Shown in pieces: positions 1 to 9,251 of a stretch of DNA of 48,015 bases. The position numbers were made by a program, and so were the translations under genes. A model generated the notes under the pieces. That model made no database searches. It was not told the DNA's origin and saw only the letters and a list, made by a program, of their open reading frames with translations. The number at the start of each line of letters is the position of its first letter. The first letter of the stretch is position 1. Source of the stretch: Fragilariopsis cylindrus CCMP1102 (Eukaryota; Bacillariophyta; Bacillariophyceae; Bacillariales; Bacillariaceae). The stretch covers positions 1 through 48,015 of the forward strand of contig FMBT01000247.1 of the NCBI GenBank assembly GCA_900095095.1. The letters run 5' to 3'.

Positions 1-1892
1 AAAGAATTGATCCTTCCAGTATCTGACTAGCATTTCTTTACTACCATCAACGTTGTGGATGCTAACACTTTGAAGCCGTTCACGGAGTGATGTCACATCT
101 AAGTTGTCGACGTCCTCTTCTGGAGTACGATCAGCAACGCGAACATACTCCCCGCGTTCACCATTTGTATAATCCAAAAGCTCGATGACGAGATCCTTTG
201 ATTCCATTAATTTTGTATATCCTTCAGTTTTCCTGACAGTCTTGGGATCAGTTGCGTACATGCCCATTGCGGCTTCTTTCAACAACGCGCATGAATGAGC
301 ATCTGCAAATAGTATCATATCTGCAGCATTTGACGTATCAAGGAATCTTTCTGCAAGGACTGATTCTGCGTATAACTTCAAATGAGTACAATCAATTTTA
401 TCGGCCAAAAGGAGCATGTCCTTGGCGGAGTTTTCATTCCTTCGTACATATTTTGGCTCCGTTCCGTATAGAGAATTTGACAACAGCATCAAAGGCAACC
501 TCGTCCACGCCCGGTAATTCGATATTAACGTTAGATGGTGATGATGATGTTTTACTAAACAATGATTCACTAGACGTTGGAAAGGTAGAAGATGGTGGAG
601 GTACTTTTGCCATTGAGGCAGAGCCTTCTCCTCCTCCTCTACCGAACGAGAAGCCAGAAACTTGCACTGCCTTTGGCTTTCCACCGAACGAGAAGCCAGA
701 AACTTGCACTGTTTTGGGCATTGGCGGGAGAGCAGCGAAAGTACTAGCAGGGGCTTGTTCCGCAGGCTTGGGTGTCTTTGCTCCTCCCAAAGGAGACGGT
801 GCCTTGACTGACATTGGTGGGAGAGCAGCGAAAGTACTAGCAGGGGCTTTTCCTGCTGGCTTGATGCCCCCAAATGGAGTCGGTGCCTTGCTTGGCATTG
901 GAGGAAGTGCAGCAAAAGTACTGCTGCTAGCTGAGAATCCACTGGCGGGCGCTGATGTCTTCGTATCATCAGAGGTAACGTTACTTGTGGTTTCAAACTT
1001 GAAGCCACCACTTGATGAAGTTGAAGTTGTATTAGATTTCCCTCCGAAAGAGAAGCCTCCAGCTCCAATCGCTGAAGTTTTAGTACCTGTAGTAGTACTT
1101 CCTCCAAAAGAAAAGCCTCCCGCCCCGACATCGTCGTCACCATCCGTAACAGAGGAGACAGGAACAAATCCATCGGAACTAATTCCCTCCTCTTCTGATT
1201 TATCATGTTCAGCTGTTTCACACGTTCCTTCTACAGCAGTATCGACATCATCGACATCATCAATTTCTTCGGCTTTCGACAAGACAAGACCGTGCAGATA
1301 CGGTGACGAGATTTCAAGAATACATTTGTGGCCATTGAATTCCTTTCGTGTGCTACCAACAATGAATGTAACATCAGAAGACTCGCTTGAGCTGTGTAAC
1401 TTCCTTAATTTTGTACACGAAAATCCTTAAGAGCTTTGGTGGGATACCAGGTCGTCTTTCTTTTTTTGTCGACACATATGTCAACGTCGATGGTTAGAAC
1501 TTCTTCCTTGCAGGCATCATTCCAATGTAACCAGAAGGGACTACCCATGTCTGATACTCTGTCAATCTGAGCAACGCATGAATTATTCGCCCGTACAGTA
1601 GCTTTCGCGTCAACCGGAAACTCCTTGCGATCATGGGCATCACTGGCACAGATTAATACGCAGATACAAGTTCAACATCATCTGCTACAGCATCAGATCG
1701 GCTTTAATATCCCCCGAGGGTATATGCGTATTTTCCACGGATAACCATGTGCCATCATGGTTTCTGTTTCAAAAAATTCGCCTCTCTTCTCTTTCCGATT
1801 ACGAAAATCAGAATATGAACGCGGATTCTTGCAGCTTTGTCCGGATTCAATTGTGGTGTATTTCCAATAAATGTACAGGCTACTAAACTCAT
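1..1892 (-). CDS. MATH-BTB protein with FG-repeat insertion, 3' end beyond window
   Basis: Probable substrate adaptor for a cullin-3 ubiquitin ligase. Translation from ATG at 1892 gives a MATH domain (MSLVACTFIG near the start, then ETETMMAHGYPWKIRIYPRG at about 1770-1715). A linker ending TIDVDICVDKKRKTTWYP (about 1495-1440) leads into a BTB domain starting ESSDVTFIVGS (about 1395). The BTB fold is interrupted after the SSPYLHGLVLSKAEE segment by about 240 residues (roughly 1270-530) of nucleoporin-like GGFSFGG and ASTFAALPPMP repeats. It then resumes with ELPGVDEVAFDAVVKF, an alpha-helical BACK-like part (SAKDMLLLADKIDCTHLKLY) and a SAP-like segment (LRERLQSVNIHNVDGSKEML) reaching base 1. 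Four one-base breaks are inferred near 1700, 1640, 1410 and 480; the frame is otherwise open. Family membership is solid. The cullin role is inferred from the MATH-BTB architecture. It may be a pseudogene or a sequence with indel errors. Confidence 0.72.
434..1282 (-). repeat. FG-nucleoporin-like amino-acid repeats inside the BTB domain
   Basis: This in-frame low-complexity block encodes several GxGGFSFGG-type units, KVQVSGFSFGG-like pairs and three copies of STFAALPPMP, spaced by Ser/Thr/Pro/Lys-rich linkers. The DNA shows matching direct repeats, for example the almost identical stretches at 640-675 and 685-715, and 721-760 and 811-850, so the block probably grew by local duplication. Phe-Gly motifs of this kind in nucleoporins form the nuclear-pore permeability barrier. 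Their presence in a BTB protein is unusual, and the function here is unknown. Confidence 0.7.
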
Positions 1893-2653
1893 GGTGATTG
1901 TATATTGTTGGATATCTGGTTATCGGCAGAATGTAAAATAGATTTGATCAAGTGTACCTTACTGTGCTTGATCGATGTGAAGAAATTTTATGGCGTTCGA
2001 ATTGTATTATGCGATGATCGATCAGAGAATGAATAATAATCATCATCGAAACATTCGTATTATCGTCTTATTTGAAACCAGCGTGATACAACTCTCATCG
2101 CCAACTGCTCCAAACGGCTTATGCTTGGCGACGATGACACGACGATCTGTTGAGAATGTGCAAGTATTCCCAGGTAAAACCTCGCCAACGGCTATTAGCA
2201 TTCACACAAAAACCTGAATGAAGAGAAAACGTAAAATAATGGGCAAAGCAAACAAGTCCCGCGTGACTTGAAAAATTCACATTCTCAATTAAGCCTTTAT
2301 TCAGTCACGCGGACAACAATATTTTTCTACGGCGTTCTCTGGGGGCTACAAGAAAACATATTAATCTTTTACATGATAAACGTTGACTGATAAAAATAAT
2401 TCCGTAATACGTAATAACGTACTAGATCGTCGCTCTAAGATTCGATTCCTTCATTCATTCCAACAGAGATTTCTTCTAAACAGCAACAACAAACAGCAAC
2501 AGATCACACGGAGTTGATGCTCAATTAATTTCCATTCTTCACAATGAAACACAGGCCGAAAACAAGCTCCATCGTTACAAAGTAACCATAGATAAAGGTA
2601 ATATTACCAACAATAGTAAAGATACTACATTATCTACTGCTACTGTTACCTCG
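1893..2653. promoter_or_regulatory. Divergent intergenic region, MATH-BTB / RBR
   Basis: It separates two divergently transcribed genes and should hold both promoters. The only structure I see is an imperfect inverted repeat with a perfect 10-base core (CCGCGTGACT at 2259-2268 against its complement at 2303-2312). No convincing gene or RNA is visible. Confidence 0.4.
2259..2312. repeat. Short inverted repeat
   Basis: CCGCGTGACT and its exact reverse complement AGTCACGCGG lie 34 bases apart. With one-base gaps the match extends a few bases on both sides (GTCCC...TTGAA against TTC...GGACA). It could be a paired regulatory site or the end structure of a tiny foldback element. No function is assigned. 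Confidence 0.55.
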
Positions 2654-5261
2654 ATGACAAACAACAGTGTCGACATGTCTTATTGTAGTCAGAACAACGG
2701 CAATGATGATTATGAGTCTGATTATGAATACAATGACGACAACGACAACAATAGCGTCCACGATGATGAGGGATCAACCGTTGCACTTAGTAATAGTATC
2801 ACTCATAATGGTGATTCAGACGCTGACAACGACGATGAGAAGCAACATAACAACTCGAGTAAGGTGTCCAGCGACAATGACAATGACAACGACAACGTTG
2901 ATGACAACGTTGACGCAATGAAGAGGAGGATGAATACGAGTACAATTATTCCGACGACGATGACGATGACCATGACGATGATACAGGAATAAAGAAGAAC
3001 CATTTAGTTCTTCCATTACCACTTCTTCTAGTAGCATGAGCTCTGCTACTACTGCCGCTGCTACTGCCGCTGCTACTGCTGCCTTATCATCAACGTCGTT
3101 ATCATCATCTCCCACAAAAATCGCAACAATGAAGAAGAAAAATAAACGTAAGCAACCATCATCAAGTGCGAAAATTGAGTTAGTACCGGCCGGAGAATTA
3201 CTGCCAGAGATGAATCATCGAATACAAGAAGTCCACGAGGCATTGGGAGTGCCCCTCGAGGCTTCAAGTCCTCTGTTACGTATTCATGGCTGGTCAGTCC
3301 AATCTCTGTTACAGAATATTTTGATAATCCCGAAAATTATTAAAAGAAGCTGGTGTATTTCAACGATGTTCTTCCCAGAAGTAGAAGAACAAGACCCTGC
3401 TATTACCAAGAAGAAAGCCCTTCCCCAAGAAGAACCCGCTCAACAACATTGAAAGCATCAGAAATAGTAACATCATCAAGAGAATGTTCTATTTGTATGG
3501 ATGGTATTGATGTAGATGGTGGTGACAACAACAGCTCAAAAAAATCAACTAGTCTGAAAATGAATTGTGGACACGAATTTTGCTTAGATTGCTGGGAAGA
3601 TTATATAATAAATGCTATTGAATATGAAGGTGCAACTTGTATTTTAGCGACGTGTCCAGAATCGACATGTAATGAAGTTATTACCGAAAAGAAATTTCTT
3701 TTATTGTTGAAAATTCGTCAAATAGTAATAATTCAAATCAAGATGATGATGATGATAATAATAATGACGACGACGACGAACGACTGTCATTACTAACAAA
3801 ATTTTATCAATATCAATTACGTTCATTCGTCGATTCGAATGACTTAGCACGATGGTGTCCAGGGAAGGGATGTAATCGTGTTGCACATTTAACTTGTATC
3901 AGTCCAGGATTTAAATTTGGTCGTCATAATAATAATGAACCAGCACTTCAGTTTGTTATGAAATGTATTGAATGCAATGATAAGGATAATAATCCGAATC
4001 CAAATTCTGGTTTTTGTTTACCATGTGGCGAAGAACAACATTTACCAGCAACATGTCATCAAATATCAAGATGGAATGATAAAAATTCCAATGATAGTCA
4101 AACAGCTAATTGGATTACGGTAAATACAAAAACATGTCCTAAATGTCATACAAGAATTAATAAAGATGGTGGATGCATGTATATGACATGTCGAAATTGT
4201 CGTCATGGGTTTTGTTGGATATGTATGGGAACACATCATGTTATGTCATGTAATGCATTTAAAGAGGGGGATGCTGACGATGATACAAATCGTGCAAAGA
4301 ATGAATTAGAACGTTACCTGCATCATCATGAACGGTACAAAGGGCATGCTGAAGCACAGAAATATGTCATTCAACAAATTATAAAATTAAATGAACTAGA
4401 AAAGGTTTCTGAACCAACAACATTTTCTTCTACGACTGCAGCTGCGGTTTGTACACCACCAAAAAGTTCTCCTACATCGTCACCTACAAAAACTGCAGCT
4501 ACGACTACGACTACGAATACGAAATCTACTACTACTGGTGGTAGTGGCGGCGGCGATGTTAGCAAAGAAGGAGGCGTCATCGTTGACTTTCCTGCTACTC
4601 CGAAAGAATTATTTGATATACGGGTCAGACTCAAGCAAGCAAACGAACAACTATTGATTTGTCGTCGTGTACTAAAATTTACGTAAGTAGTATATAATTA
4701 TCGATCGTTGTGCACGAACGCTAGTTTCGTTGACGTAACACCACCTGCAAATGAATTTTATTCCGCCCATATTACTGATGCAATACAACACACCATACTG
4801 AATCATCACTAACTTTATTCCTCGCTTCTCTTCCATTTATCTCTGTACTCTTTTTCCATTTCATTCACTCCACTCCGCTCCACTCCGCTCCACTCCGCTC
4901 CACTCCGCTCCACCCTTCAAATAGATACGTATTTTCATTCTATAAATTTAAGGATGCACAACTCAAAACAGAAAGGAATTGTTTCGAACATCATCAAGGT
5001 ATACTTGAAGGACTTACTGAAAGTTTATCTAAAATTTGCGAAACGAATTTAAATTTAGAAACAACTAGTACAGCTACAGTAGCTACAGTAGCTGCAGTAG
5101 CTGCAGCAAGTAGTACCGGAAACAACAACAGTAAAGAATCAGAATCACCTGAATCAACTTCAATGGATGATATTACTCAAGATATTGCAAATCAAACACG
5201 TTCCATTAAAGTTTTCACTGAGAATGTATTAGGTTACGTCGATAATGGATTACAACTTTAA
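2654..5261 (+). CDS. Ariadne-type RBR E3 ubiquitin ligase (frame-disrupted)
   Basis: A RING-between-RING ligase that takes ubiquitin from an E2 onto a RING2 cysteine. The N-terminus is very acidic (Asp/Asn/Glu, 2654-2990), then Ser/Ala rich, then a UBA-like segment (ALGVPLEASSPLLRIHGWSV). RING1 is CSICMDGID...NCGHEFCLDCW (about 3485-3680), the IBR contains WCPGKGCN...CIECN...CLPCGEE (3855-4050), and RING2 contains CPKCHTRINKDGGC (4135-4180), whose last Cys matches the family's catalytic residue. An Ariadne-like helical region follows (ELERYLHHHERYKGHAEAQK). One intron (4683-4924) splits RRVLKFT from YVFSFYKFKDAQLKTERN, and the protein ends at TAA 5259-5261. At least six one-base frame changes are needed (near 2920, 2990, 3325, 3340-3350, 3690), so as written it is broken. 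The family call is secure; activity is uncertain. Confidence 0.8.
4683..4924 (+). other. Intron of the RBR gene, with 10-base tandem repeat
   Basis: The GTAAGT donor follows ...AAATTTAC and the acceptor is TTCAAATAG. Joining the exons restores RRVLKFT-YVFSFYKF, the conserved Ariadne sequence, in phase 2. Near the acceptor are four perfect copies of the 10-mer CACTCCGCTC (4871-4910) with partial copies either side, making a pyrimidine-rich tract. Confidence 0.8.
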
Positions 5262-5748
5262 AAAATATAATAAAAGCAGAAAGAAGGCAACTTTTGTGAA
5301 CAAAGAAACCATCATTGATCAATATCAATGAATTCAGAACCATAACTTATCATCATCATCCAGTTCATATTCACAATGTATCGTTGTCGCCACTGCCACC
5401 GCACCACTACCGCTATCCTGTATTTGGGGCTAACACGAGCACGAGGAGCATTCATTACTACATTTTTAATAGGGGGGAATGTGTAATGATACATAACGCT
5501 ATTGTATAGCCATATACAGTGTATAGTTACAAGATTGTTGCCTATATTACAATAGATACCATACACATATAGTATAACAGTCATAAGATATAGTTGTTGA
5601 TTAAATTTATTCTTCTACAGTAGTAACACTATTCTTAAATTCATTTACACAAATACTGTATTCCAACAAATATATCTATAACGTACACCCACACCCACCC
5701 ACCTATACCCACAATCATTTGGATATTCATTTGGATATTAATTCAAAT
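5262..5748. other. Convergent 3' intergenic region
   Basis: It lies between the 3' ends of two convergent genes. It is AT-rich with a short CCCA-rich tract near 5690-5705; no gene, RNA or obvious mobile element is seen. Confidence 0.4.
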
Positions 5749-6466
5749 ATTAATGTCGATGTAGTTTGGCATGTTGGGTAGAATTCGTTTCTTCGCTATT
5801 TCCCATGCCGCAGGCGTGATATCAACATCCGGAGAAACATCACCATCGGAGTATTGGTCCAGCAAGCTATCCAAAAAGTCATTCAACAGGCACATATCAT
5901 CCATAGACACGGCTAGATTAGCGGCAGCGGCCCGTTACCATTACTATCCTGGTCACGCCACACAACAACGGGACCAACATGGCTTTGCCATTCTGCTGGT
6001 GCTAATCCACTTTGCAATCCAATCATCATCCATGTCACCCAATGGTTGTAATAATCGGAATTTGCACTAAGTGTCGTTCTCGGTTTCACTTTTGTTATCC
6101 AAAGAGGGAAACCGAGCTGGACCGATATAGGACAAATTACAGTATTAGGATACGATCGAAGAATCGCTAATGGCCAACGTACGGTTTGTCGAAATCCTCC
6201 AGTAAAATATTCTTCCCCCGCCGATGCCATTCGACAAACCTTGGCAGTTTCTTCATCAGGAATTGTTTCGAGGTTTGTTTCCTTAAGGGATATAAGACCA
6301 TCACTTCCATCTACACGAACAGCAAATCGACCACTATTGTCGAGTTTTCGAATGATTTCTGCATACTCGCCATTTAATTCGTTTTTGTTTGTTAGACCCG
6401 TCAACTTTATCCAACGATGACGACCAAAGAGGTCGCCCTCTCCCACACTTGTGCTGGCACTACTCA
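5749..6466 (-). CDS. Unknown protein with MYND-associated-type KLD...NL module
   Basis: I do not recognise a named family. Translation from ATG at 6466 (MSSASTSVGEGDLFGRHRW) gives about 235 residues. It contains the segment LTGLTNKNELNGEYAEIIRK followed by FAVRVDGSDGLISLKETNLE. This 'L.N..LNG..G.I......R..V...G....LK..NL' pattern is often seen beside MYND or ankyrin domains in algal and diatom proteins. The rest (WPLAILRSYPNT...WVTWMMIG) resembles no family I know. Near 5930 the frame changes by one base; the following frame continues openly (AANLAVSMDDMCLLNDFLDS) to TGA at about 5749. An upstream in-frame extension to 6539 is possible but lacks features. Divergent from the LEA-like gene. Confidence 0.5.
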
Positions 6467-7223
6467 TGTTTCTTCTCTCTCGTTCAGACAGGCAATTAAG
6501 AATGGTGTTTATATGCGATGCAAGCTCAGCTGGTAACAAGCTAGCTTAAGACTCTCTATCGTAATAATTCGTAACTACACTTACAAATAATATTAAAAAA
6601 AACGCGAAGAGTTGGTCAGTTCCAAGCAAAACCTGAGCCTTATACGAGGGTATACGGTAAATTTGTAGACATGTTTTTTTTAATTCTAATGAATTTGTTA
6701 TTTTTCGCGCTAATTCAAATTTGAAAATTTGAGAAAGTGACTTTCTACAGCAGAGAAGACAATGATGCACAAAAAGAACCTCGACGATGGAAAGATAGCA
6801 TTAGACACCGATGACGATGGCAGTTGTAATTCATTACAAAATAAATATTCATATTTGCGTTTGGATATACTGCATGCAAGTATGGGTGTGTTGGCGTTGC
6901 TTCTAAAAAAAGGAAACAGAATAAAAACGATCATTAATCATTCCGTCGTCAAAAAAAAAAAACGGACACAGAATAGAAACGGATCATTTATCATTCCATT
7001 GTTGTATCTTCAGTTGTATGTACAGTACGGTACAAGTAGAGAAATAGGATGAAACGGAAAATTAAATGAGCGATACACAAACACAAAAGAGCCTATAGAG
7101 CTAGGAGATACTGGGTGAAAAATATCACAACCTGTCTATCATCGAATTATTTTCATAAAACGAAAACATATCACAACTTCAACTCTACCTTGTTGCAAAA
7201 TCAACATAAAAAATCAATACAAA
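6467..7223. promoter_or_regulatory. Divergent intergenic region with dispersed repeat copy 1
   Basis: It lies between the divergent unknown gene and the LEA-like gene. It contains copy 1 of a dispersed repeat (6594-6732) and a poly-A tract near 6950. An open stretch at 6762-7052 shows no protein-like features and was not called. Confidence 0.4.
6594..6732 (+). repeat. Dispersed repeat, copy 1
   Basis: About 130 bases nearly identical to 8978-9100 in the same orientation. The best-conserved core runs from the A-run and GAGTTGGTCAGTT through CAAGCAAAACCTGAGCC to TATACGAGGGTATACGG. It lies outside genes both times. No coding potential or known RNA is seen; it may be a short non-autonomous element or a small RNA gene. 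Confidence 0.7.
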
Positions 7224-7982
7224 ATGGCAAGAAACTTTTTCAATAGATCACGACCAAATCTTTCGAGTACACCCGTCGACGACGACTTCTCGACACAAAA
7301 CGATGACAAAGACAACGGAAAAGTTCCTGCATCTATTCAATTATCACGAAGCGAAGATGAGAGTTCAAACAAATCAAACAGCGACGAAGACAAGCCACCC
7401 TCTCCGCTGAAGAATCATCGTTTTACGGATAGGGCTGCGCGTGAACTTCGTAAAGGGATGAAGGAAGCAGGTGACAAAGGCGGCAAGAACATCAAAGTAG
7501 GGATGCAGGTTGCCGGCGAGAAGGTCAAAGAAGGGATGAAGGAAGCCGGCGAAAAAGTCAAGGAAGGGATGAAGGAAGCCGGCGAAAAAGTCAAGGAAGG
7601 GATGAAGGAAGCAGCCGAAAACACCGGTGAGAAGGTCAAAGAAGGGATGAAGGAAGCAGGCGAAAAGACCGGCGAGAAGGTTAAAGAAGGGATGAAGGAA
7701 GCCGGCGAAAAAGTCAAGGAAGGGATGAAGGAAGCAGCCGAAAAGGCCGGCGACAAAGTCAAAGAAGGATTGAAAGATATATCAGTAGACCACAAAATAT
7801 CAGCAGACCTCAAAATTATCACCACATCGAACAGGTTTATTGCGGTGATTGAACTGATTGCAGGACTTTCCTTCATTTCTACATCAAAATACGATATTGA
7901 TGATATTCGTTTTTCCATTACCTCGTGTTTGGGAGCTTTCTTTTTTGGTTCTGTCTATACAAAAATCGTGTCTAAAACGTAA
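7224..7982 (+). CDS. LEA/synuclein-like 11-mer repeat protein with C-terminal membrane segments
   Basis: An intact 252-residue protein starting ATGGCAAGAAAC. Residues 1-70 are polar and disordered. Residues about 75-190 consist of 11-residue units GEKVKEGMKEA: six good copies, one KVKEGLKD and degenerate copies at the front. Such Lys/Glu/Ala amphipathic 11-mers are typical of group-3 LEA proteins and of the synuclein/apolipoprotein type of lipid-surface helix. The C-terminus (residues about 200-248) has two hydrophobic stretches (FIAVIELIAGLSFIS and FSITSCLGAFFFGSVY), which suggests anchoring to a membrane or lipid droplet. The repeat is also visible as a 33-base DNA minisatellite, so copy number may vary among alleles. 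Desiccation/freezing protection or membrane shaping is inference. Confidence 0.68.
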   Translation: MARNFFNRSRPNLSSTPVDDDFSTQNDDKDNGKVPASIQLSRSEDESSNKSNSDEDKPPSPLKNHRFTDRAARELRKGMKEAGDKGGKNIKVGMQVAGEKVKEGMKEAGEKVKEGMKEAGEKVKEGMKEAAENTGEKVKEGMKEAGEKTGEKVKEGMKEAGEKVKEGMKEAAEKAGDKVKEGLKDISVDHKISADLKIITTSNRFIAVIELIAGLSFISTSKYDIDDIRFSITSCLGAFFFGSVYTKIVSKT

Positions 7983-8296
7983 TTCTCACATAATGTTTGT
8001 GAAAACCTGATGTATAATAACAATAATAATGATAATGATATATAAACGATTTAATATTAAACAATTCGTTCTACATCATAAAATTAGATTCATATCAAAC
8101 CAACATAACATGACAATCCAATTTGTCGTTCGATTTGTATACAACGTATAGTGCAGTCTTCTTTGGTAGTTGGCGTACGTTAACTAACAGATAAAAATGT
8201 ACCGCCAGCAGCTATAGGCTTGTTATTTTATCATCATCAGACTTCACAATCAAATCAAATTTATAATCTATTATCATCAATCAGACTAACTACCGT

Positions 8297-8322
8297 ACAT
8301 CATCATCATCATCATCATCAAA
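8297..8322. repeat. (CAT)8 microsatellite
   Basis: Perfect trinucleotide run in non-coding DNA; likely polymorphic. No function assigned. Confidence 0.9.
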
Positions 8323-8977
8323 TTTTAATCAAACAATCGCGCCATTGAGTCTCGTACGCGACTACAGTAGACTAGAAAGACTCACCTTGCTCGAGAGGCG
8401 TGGTTGTTGAAGAGAATAGACCAACTGCCGTTGAGCTTGTGTATTTCAATATAAGAGAGCAAGCCTTAGGAATTGTCTATATTTCACAATTAGTATAAGA
8501 AACGTTAGAAATAATTTAAGTTTTAAATGTCTTATTTATAAAGGTTTCGATACTATATACTGAACATGACATGATACATCAGCCAATCATAATACATTCA
8601 CAAACCCGCAGCACAGTGAACGTCCTCTTTCAAAGTGAAAGATGAAGGGACGATTGATAAGTGCACCATAGTAGAACATTTAATTTCTCTGTTAGAAATA
8701 GATATATGAGTCCTCTCAATCTGATCAGTACAATGTGTTATTGAGAGATACAAAACTACCCATAGATGTTTGTCCAAGTGTAAAATGTACTGTACCGTCC
8801 TCTCCTTTCTTTCTCTTTTTCCGTGGCTTCTTGTGCGCCTCGTGAATAAATTTGTCCCATTTTTGTTTGTCTAGTCGTTTGATTGCTTCCTAGTTTTCTT
8901 TTCCTCCTGTTCCTATCCAGTTGATGACTGACTTTATTGTATACTTCAAAGTATATTATCTTTCCATAGAGATATCT

Positions 8978-9100
8978 AAAAAAAAACGCGAGGAGTTGGT
9001 CAGTTCAAGCAAAACCTGAGCCTTATACGAGGGTATACGGTAAATTTCGTAGACATGTTTCTATTTTATTTTTATGAATTTGTTCATTTGAAAATTTGAA
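8978..9100 (+). repeat. Dispersed repeat, copy 2
   Basis: The second copy of the element at 6594-6732, in the same orientation and differing by a few substitutions and one-base indels (for example GTTCAAGC against GTTCCAAGC). It ends in a shared AATTTGTT...TTGAAAATTTGA tail. The two copies lie 2.4 kb apart and no target-site duplication is obvious. Confidence 0.7.
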
Positions 9101-9251
9101 ACTGAAGTACAATTATTATTGTATGACAAATATTCTCGACAAAAGAGTGTTGACACTACTGTAAGAAGACACAGTCGTTCACTGGTTACTGTCGATAGCC
9201 GAGTGTGTTAGGGAGTCAATCATTATTATACCATCAGAGCCACATTTCCTG

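Larger units (their letters stand above)
7983..9251. other. Long intergenic region with microsatellite and dispersed repeat copy 2
   Basis: About 1.3 kb between two plus-strand genes. It contains a (CAT)8 tract (8297-8322) and the second dispersed repeat copy (8978-9100), about 150 bases before the NlpC/P60-like start codon. I find no ORF with protein-like composition, and no tRNA or snRNA that I recognise. Confidence 0.45.

Noticed and set aside
434..1282. A separate small FG-nucleoporin gene
   Set aside because: The same frame continues upstream without a stop into BTB sequence (GHKCILEISSPYLHGLV), so it is an internal part of the larger gene.
252..1430. Long open frame on the plus strand opposite the FG repeats
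   Set aside because: It is the antisense shadow of the MATH-BTB gene, whose minus-strand translation carries MATH, BTB and FG motifs.
2667..3115. Several open frames of Met/Thr/Val repeats around 2.7-3.1 kb
   Set aside because: They are out-of-frame readings of the GAC/AAC-rich acidic region of the RBR gene.
6762..7052. Possible 96-residue plus-strand protein
   Set aside because: Composition is arbitrary, it overlaps a poly-A tract and no motif is visible.
7493..7770. CRISPR-like array from regular repeats
   Set aside because: The repeats are contiguous coding minisatellite units without unique spacers, in a eukaryotic gene.
7415..7918. Minus-strand repeat protein opposite the LEA-like gene
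   Set aside because: It is the antisense of the 33-base minisatellite; the plus-strand frame has a proper start and a typical amphipathic repeat.
8330..8420. tRNA-like stretch
   Set aside because: I could not fold a cloverleaf with a T-arm and acceptor stem; no tRNA was found anywhere in the window.
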